Assembly (NCBI GenBank): GCA_964444225.1
Contig: CAYUFM010000011.1
Span: 1-32,684, forward strand
Source of the DNA: JALHOM01 sp964444225
GTDB lineage: Bacteria; Patescibacteriota; Saccharimonadia; Saccharimonadales; 2-12-FULL-41-12
DNA length: 32,684 nucleotides
Direction: 5' to 3'
The notes below the pieces were generated by a model. It worked only from the letters and a program-made list of their open reading frames with translations, was not told the origin of the DNA and did no database searches. Positions 28,681-32,684 of the stretch are shown here, piece by piece; the stretch's first letter is position 1; every line of letters starts with the position of its first letter. The translations under genes were made by a program, and so were the position numbers.

Positions 28681-28709
28681 ATATTAACAGATTAAGAGTT
28701 TCGAGTCAA
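28681..28709 (-). promoter_or_regulatory. Sigma70 promoter of rplJ-rplL
   Basis: On the minus strand TTGACT (28709-28704), a 17-bp spacer and TAATAT (28686-28681) with TG one base upstream (extended -10) form the best promoter in the window. The predicted start near 28674 coincides with the beginning of the L10 leader. Confidence 0.82.
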
Positions 28710-28730
28710 TATCTGCAGAACCACAAAAGA

Positions 28731-28759
28731 TGCTATAGTTTAATTAAATATTATAGGAA
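28731..28759 (+). promoter_or_regulatory. Promoter -10 and ribosome-binding site of fabF
   Basis: TGC-TATAGT (hexamer 28734-28739) is an extended -10. AGGAAA around 28755-28760 provides a Shine-Dalgarno before ATG 28766. A clear -35 is not visible. The rplJ promoter fires in the opposite direction about 25 bp away. Confidence 0.5.
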
Positions 28760-28765
28760 ATAAAT

Positions 28766-30049
28766 ATGAAGAACTTTGAGTTACCAGATGATCAAAGAGT
28801 AGTTATTACAGGCTATGGTTGTGTATCCCCTCTTGGCCTTAATGCTGAAACTTCGTTTTCTAGATTGATTGCTGGTGAATCAGGTATTGTCGAGCTAAGC
28901 GATGAACTTGCACAATATAGCTACGCCACTAACTACGGTGTTCAAGCGATGGCAGTTGTCCCAGAATTTACTAGAGATTTCTTTTTAGAATCAACCGGAA
29001 TCCAAGCTAAAAAAATTAAAAGTTTCCATAAATCTAACAGGTTTGGATTAGTTGCCGCCCAACAGGCAATGTTAATGGCCGGGTTAACAGCACCCGGAAG
29101 CATAAAACTGCTGAGTGATTTTAACCCAGACAGAGTTGGCGCTACTATTAGCTCTGGAATTGGTGGCGGAGATGCGGTTGGAGATATGACCGCTCGAATT
29201 GTGGATGGTAAGGATATTCCTCCGTCTACTTCAATGAATGTGTTTCCTGAAAGGGTTGCTTCTGTTCTTTCGATGGAAGCGGGTCTGATGGGGCCGATAC
29301 ATTGCTCCTCGGCAGCCTGCGCAACAGGTAATGATGCGATAATCGATGCCTATAGAAAAGTTAGGTTGGGAGAAGGCATTTTTCTAGCTGGAGGTACGGA
29401 AGCGCAAGTTACGATTCAGGGTCTTGCAATGTTCGCGGGACTGACAGCTTTGGACAAAAGTAGATATTTTGAAGCATCCAGACCCTTCAATAGTAGAGAA
29501 AATGGTTTTGTCATGGGGGAAGGAGCTGCTGTTTTTGTTATAGAAAGTCTAAAATCTGCAACAGAAAGAGGTGTAGATATTATTGCAGAAATCGTAGGCT
29601 TTGGTGATACAGCCGATGCTGATGATCCAACAATGTTAAATGAGGCTGGGTCTAAAAAAGCCTTAGCAAAAGCCATCGAAGATATTGATATGACGGCTAG
29701 AGTCTATGTTAATGCTCATGCTACCGGCACCGGAGGTGACAAGTCTGAGCTAAACGTTATTCGTCAAGTGGTACATCCAGAAAACCTAAAAGCTATAAGC
29801 AGTACCAAAGGAGCAAGTGGGCATATGCTAGGCGCTGCGGGTGCTTTTGAGGCATTAGTTTGTGTGAAAGTTTTAGAAACAGGCATAATTCCAGCCACAC
29901 TTAAACTTGACGATCCGGTGGTAGAAGCTCAAGGACTACCAGTAATTGCTAACCATGCAGTTGAACAACAGGTGGACGTAGCTGTGAACAATTCTTTTGG
30001 TTTTGGCGGCCTAAATAAAGTATTGGCATTTGCAAAGTTTAGACCTTAG
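28766..30049 (+). CDS. fabF: Beta-ketoacyl-ACP synthase II (FabF-like)
   Basis: The 427-residue condensing enzyme carries the full triad: nucleophile C185 (SSAACATGND), H318 (VNAHATGTGG) and H353 (KGASGHMLGAAGA), plus K348 and the C-terminal 'NNSFGFGGLN'. It condenses malonyl-ACP with acyl-ACP in fatty acid elongation. No other fab gene or ACP gene is in the window, and CPR bacteria often lack most of this pathway, so it may serve in modifying acquired acyl chains or as a starter of a reduced pathway. The initial 'DDQRVVITGYGCVSPLG' is family-typical. Its stop abuts the stop of the convergent fusion gene with no intergenic space. Confidence 0.92.
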   Translation: MKNFELPDDQRVVITGYGCVSPLGLNAETSFSRLIAGESGIVELSDELAQYSYATNYGVQAMAVVPEFTRDFFLESTGIQAKKIKSFHKSNRFGLVAAQQAMLMAGLTAPGSIKLLSDFNPDRVGATISSGIGGGDAVGDMTARIVDGKDIPPSTSMNVFPERVASVLSMEAGLMGPIHCSSAACATGNDAIIDAYRKVRLGEGIFLAGGTEAQVTIQGLAMFAGLTALDKSRYFEASRPFNSRENGFVMGEGAAVFVIESLKSATERGVDIIAEIVGFGDTADADDPTMLNEAGSKKALAKAIEDIDMTARVYVNAHATGTGGDKSELNVIRQVVHPENLKAISSTKGASGHMLGAAGAFEALVCVKVLETGIIPATLKLDDPVVEAQGLPVIANHAVEQQVDVAVNNSFGFGGLNKVLAFAKFRP

Positions 30050-32425
30050 CTACTTTTGGTTGAGCTTGAACTGGGTGTAGCGCTCGGCTGCAAGTCGGCC
30101 TAGTTCTGGGTCTTCATCTTGGTTGACGAATTTCATAGCCTCGCCGATAAGTGGATGAACTTCAGAAATCATTTCGTGCATTGTCTGGGCAATTTTACGA
30201 TAACCCGTGTGACCTTGCGGAGCACTGCGAAGCTCTATCATCTGAAATGCCTGGCGGGCGTTAAACGTTATCTTCCAGCGCATCTTATGTCCAAGCAATG
30301 TAGCATATTGAGCTTCTAGGTGATATCCGGCTTCTTGTAATGAGCTATATAGTTTTAGACTTAGGTCAAAACACTGTTCAAATTGATCTGTTAAGCCAGC
30401 TTTTTCTACTAGTTCTGGGATCGCATAACCAAACCGTGGAGTTAAATGTTGCCAGTTTAGGTCATCTACCATCCTGTGACGTTGTAAGTCACGGAAAATG
30501 CCATAGTCGCACAATACGTCAAAGCTATAGTGGATTTGTTCTAACGCTCTTCCTGGGCGTTGACGGCGGTTTAAGCGTGTACCAACAAATGCTTCAAATA
30601 CTTCTACTTTTTTGTCGTAAGTCCAAGCTTCTACCTCGTCTTTTATTTCTTTTAGCGGTCTTTGGCTGTGCTCATACAAAATGTTAGGAATAAGGTCGAG
30701 TTCGTTTCGCGGCCAAACGTTAGTCAGAGTCACAGGCTTGGACTCGGCAACACTATGCGAGTTTGATAAATATTTATTTGCAAGCTCCGCGACGGATTGG
30801 TGGGTTTCTGCTTTATAGGCTTGCCATGCACCGCCACGGTCAGGCTTGTCGGCTCTTTCTAAGAAGGTTGCTAGAACTTTCCTGGACTCCTCTAGCAGTT
30901 TTTTTCCTGTATCTTTAGCTTCAGGTAACTCATCAGATAGTAAGTGCATTATTAAGCTCTCTAATGCTTGGCCGGAAGCAAAAATTCCTACAGTGGATTT
31001 AGTCGCTACGGGTAGAACGGTTCTTATTGCGTCGCAGGCTTGAGCACGAGTTGCGCCTTGCCACGCAACATCTTGTTCGGCCTTTGGTACCTTTGATTCT
31101 GCTCGTACGTAGTCAGTCAGATCATGGACCATTTTTGAATAAATCTCGAAAATCTGATCAATGATTTTTATATAATTTGCTTTAGTTTTTTTATCAAGAT
31201 ACTTAGGAACGTAGTATTTGAAATTACCATTTTTGTCTTTTTGGTCAAAATAAATATAGCGCGTAGATTGCTCTAGGTATGATGCTAGCCTTCCCCATTC
31301 TAATTTTTTTGTTAGCAGATTGCTGGCGCCTTCCACAACTACATGTTGCCCGACGAGTTGTTGCACGGAGTCATCGCCATATGCAGTAATAACTCGTTTG
31401 AGCAAATCGGCGTCCTTTCCGGATTTGCCTAAGAACTCGTCTAGAATTGTGATGCGCATATCATCGGCTCTACGACTTAGTCTAGCCATAGCAGCAGCTA
31501 TGGTTACAGGGCTCAATTCTTCATTAAATGCATATACATTACCTTCGGTATTAGTAATATATTTTTGTAGTTCCTGGCGACCTTTTTTTGTTATGGCTAG
31601 TCCTGATTTAGTTTTTGTTAAGAAACCATCATCGTTAGTATGAAGAACTTTAGTGTTGTCTGTGTGGCTGACCTTCATAATTCCGGCTCCTTTAGTTGGT
31701 TCTGGTAGTAACGGTTTAATTGTTTCCCAAATAAGTTGCTCAACCTCATCAATACTCATTAATTTATTATTTCTTACACATTCGAGTAGTTTAAATTCGT
31801 CTGGAAAAAGCCGACATAAATCGTCATATACTTTTACTGATTTTTTCATATGTCCAAGGTCGGCTTCATGTAGGTCGCGTTTTTTATCTGTGTATGTGCG
31901 CGCTTCTTTTTGGTCTACAAGTTTTTGGGCTATCTCGGCAGGTACTCTTAACACTACAGATAAGTCGGGTTTTGGAATCCCAAGCATCTTAAATTCGATA
32001 GCCTCAAGCCACATAAAGTAGCCATTGCGCTCCTCGTCATTATCAAACTTGGTGCCCTGGTGTGCCATATTAGAGCCCGTAAAACGATTAGCTATTACTA
32101 CTTTGCCCTGGTCAATAGCTTGTTTAATTCTGGGCGCAGCTTCATATCTATCAAGTGCAAAAAAGATTGAACCTGTATAGGGTCCAACCTCTTCGGCGCT
32201 ACCATATTTTCCGTCTAAATATTCTTTTACAAAGTAACTTGAAGGACTCTCATATTGCGGGAAGTCAAAAGTTTCAATGTCGTAACCAGACTCTGTAAGT
32301 TTTTTAATCAAAAGCTTTACTTGAGTCCCCTTGCCAGACCCATCGGTACCCTCAATTACTAAAAATAGACCTTTTTTAGTATCGCTTACCCCACCCAAAT
32401 TATTTGGATTTAGGGCCTCAGTCAT
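30050..32425 (-). CDS. Fusion of thymidylate kinase (N-terminal) and double-domain ThyX-like thymidylate synthase (C-terminal)
   Basis: The 791-residue protein combines two enzymes. Residues ~18-240 are dTMP kinase: P-loop G26-T-D-G-S-G-K-G-T34, D92-R93, 'ANRFTGSNMAHQG' (112-124) and LID-like 'ARTYTDKKRDLHEAD'. Residues 250-791 hold two ThyX-like halves. The first (about 300-520) has 'LASYLEQSTRYIYFD' (380-394), but RHR is replaced by W-G-R. The second (about 575-790) has R649-H-R651 and 'NARQAFQMIELRSAPQGH' (722-739), but lacks the S-x-R signature. ThyX makes dTMP from dUMP with FAD and methylene-THF; the kinase makes dTDP. dcd lies just upstream (8-bp overlap). An internal ATG with Shine-Dalgarno exists at 31678. 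Confidence 0.88.
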   Translation of the reverse strand: MTEALNPNNLGGVSDTKKGLFLVIEGTDGSGKGTQVKLLIKKLTESGYDIETFDFPQYESPSSYFVKEYLDGKYGSAEEVGPYTGSIFFALDRYEAAPRIKQAIDQGKVVIANRFTGSNMAHQGTKFDNDEERNGYFMWLEAIEFKMLGIPKPDLSVVLRVPAEIAQKLVDQKEARTYTDKKRDLHEADLGHMKKSVKVYDDLCRLFPDEFKLLECVRNNKLMSIDEVEQLIWETIKPLLPEPTKGAGIMKVSHTDNTKVLHTNDDGFLTKTKSGLAITKKGRQELQKYITNTEGNVYAFNEELSPVTIAAAMARLSRRADDMRITILDEFLGKSGKDADLLKRVITAYGDDSVQQLVGQHVVVEGASNLLTKKLEWGRLASYLEQSTRYIYFDQKDKNGNFKYYVPKYLDKKTKANYIKIIDQIFEIYSKMVHDLTDYVRAESKVPKAEQDVAWQGATRAQACDAIRTVLPVATKSTVGIFASGQALESLIMHLLSDELPEAKDTGKKLLEESRKVLATFLERADKPDRGGAWQAYKAETHQSVAELANKYLSNSHSVAESKPVTLTNVWPRNELDLIPNILYEHSQRPLKEIKDEVEAWTYDKKVEVFEAFVGTRLNRRQRPGRALEQIHYSFDVLCDYGIFRDLQRHRMVDDLNWQHLTPRFGYAIPELVEKAGLTDQFEQCFDLSLKLYSSLQEAGYHLEAQYATLLGHKMRWKITFNARQAFQMIELRSAPQGHTGYRKIAQTMHEMISEVHPLIGEAMKFVNQDEDPELGRLAAERYTQFKLNQK
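31676..31693 (-). promoter_or_regulatory. Internal ribosome-binding site and ATG at the kinase-ThyX junction
   Basis: Inside the fusion gene, AAAGGAG (31693-31687) precedes an in-frame ATG (31678-31676, Met250) by 8 nt. This is as good as the real ribosome-binding sites of ybaB and rplL. Translation from it would give a 542-residue ThyX-only protein. Confidence 0.5.
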
Positions 32426-32684
32426 TTGCGATCAAGCCCTCAATTTTTATTGGTTGTTTTCTGACATCTTTGTAAGCTCTAGGTAACATCTGATTTGGCA
32501 CCCAGTCGGAAATCAGTTTAGCCAAGTTAGCACTATCATCGCTTTGGTATTTACCGCTGAGTTTTTTATACTCACCATCAACTTCGCCGGTTTCATAAAA
32601 AACTACCTGAGCGATCCGTTCACCAACAGGCAAAACTACGCTTTCGTGCTGGTTCATGTTGTAGATTTCCATAGTCCAGCGGTT
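32418..32684 (-). CDS. dcd: dCTP deaminase (dUTPase/Dcd fold), 5' end beyond window edge
   Basis: Only the C-terminal 88 residues are present; the frame is open to the window edge and the Met at 32672 lies inside 'NRWTMEIYNMNQ', which is internal to the protein. The segment contains 'LPVGERIAQVVFYETGEVD' and 'YKKLSGKYQSDD', matching the C-terminal half of dCTP deaminase, including the 'R-AQ-VF-E' strand and the Tyr-x-x-x-x-GKYQ phosphate-binding tail. It converts dCTP to dUTP (or dUMP in bifunctional forms), the precursor for the neighbouring ThyX. Its stop lies 8 bp inside the fusion gene's start, so the two are co-transcribed and probably coupled. Confidence 0.8.
   Translation of the reverse strand, partial: NRWTMEIYNMNQHESVVLPVGERIAQVVFYETGEVDGEYKKLSGKYQSDDSANLAKLISDWVPNQMLPRAYKDVRKQPIKIEGLIAND

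Noticed and set aside
1..32684. CRISPR arrays, insertion sequences or prophage genes
   Set aside because: No regularly spaced repeats, transposase, integrase or phage structural genes were seen.
1..32684. Alternative genetic code with TGA as glycine
   Set aside because: TGA terminates cyoB, cyoC, cyoE and others at sensible positions and no gene needs TGA read-through.

Overview
This AT-rich window most resembles a chromosome segment of a Candidatus Saccharibacteria (TM7) or related Patescibacteria/CPR bacterium. That call rests on the gene content: small, tightly packed genes, a cyo operon next to an NDH-2-like protein, a dTMP kinase-ThyX fusion, and RecR and DnaX proteins without their usual zinc ligands. 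It is an inference from protein character and was not checked by any search. TGA is used as a normal stop (for example at the ends of cyoB and cyoC), which argues against the CPR lineages that recode TGA as glycine. A 10-N assembly gap interrupts cyoE.

Layout, left to right. 1-5048: a truncated Crp/Fnr-type regulator diverges from two tandem stand-alone response-regulator receivers. After these come a membrane protein, tRNA-Gln(UUG) with its own promoter and terminator, a VIT/CCC1-type metal transporter, an exported transglycosylase-like protein and an orphan gene. 5106-9751: a complete cytochrome bo-type quinol oxidase operon (cyoA-B-C-D-E). 9770-14814: two membrane proteins, an NADP-binding oxidoreductase, an NDH-2-like flavoprotein and a D-lactate/glycolate dehydrogenase-like FAD protein. 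The two flavoproteins are plausible quinone reducers for the oxidase. 14856-19155: an alpha/beta hydrolase, two GT4 glycosyltransferases and an AI-2E family permease, probably envelope functions. 19129-26648: a long minus-strand housekeeping run in transcription order dnaX, dnaB, a polytopic membrane protein, ybaB, a 56-codon membrane peptide, recR, a DHH phosphoesterase and cysS, with several 1-4 bp overlaps. 26866-28709: a conserved-looking protein of unknown function, and rplJ-rplL preceded by a consensus promoter, an L10-type leader and an attenuator. 28766-32684: fabF converging on a nucleotide module made of a dTMP kinase-double ThyX fusion and the 3' end of a dCTP deaminase.

How the parts fit together: the cyo operon plus the two flavoproteins could form a very short respiratory chain with no complex I or bc1 in view. 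The dcd and fusion genes cover steps from dCTP to dTDP. Two translation-start styles coexist. Some genes have clear Shine-Dalgarno sequences (ybaB, rplL, cyoB, the FAD dehydrogenase). Others have a -10 hexamer exactly 7 nt before the start codon, suggesting leaderless mRNAs.
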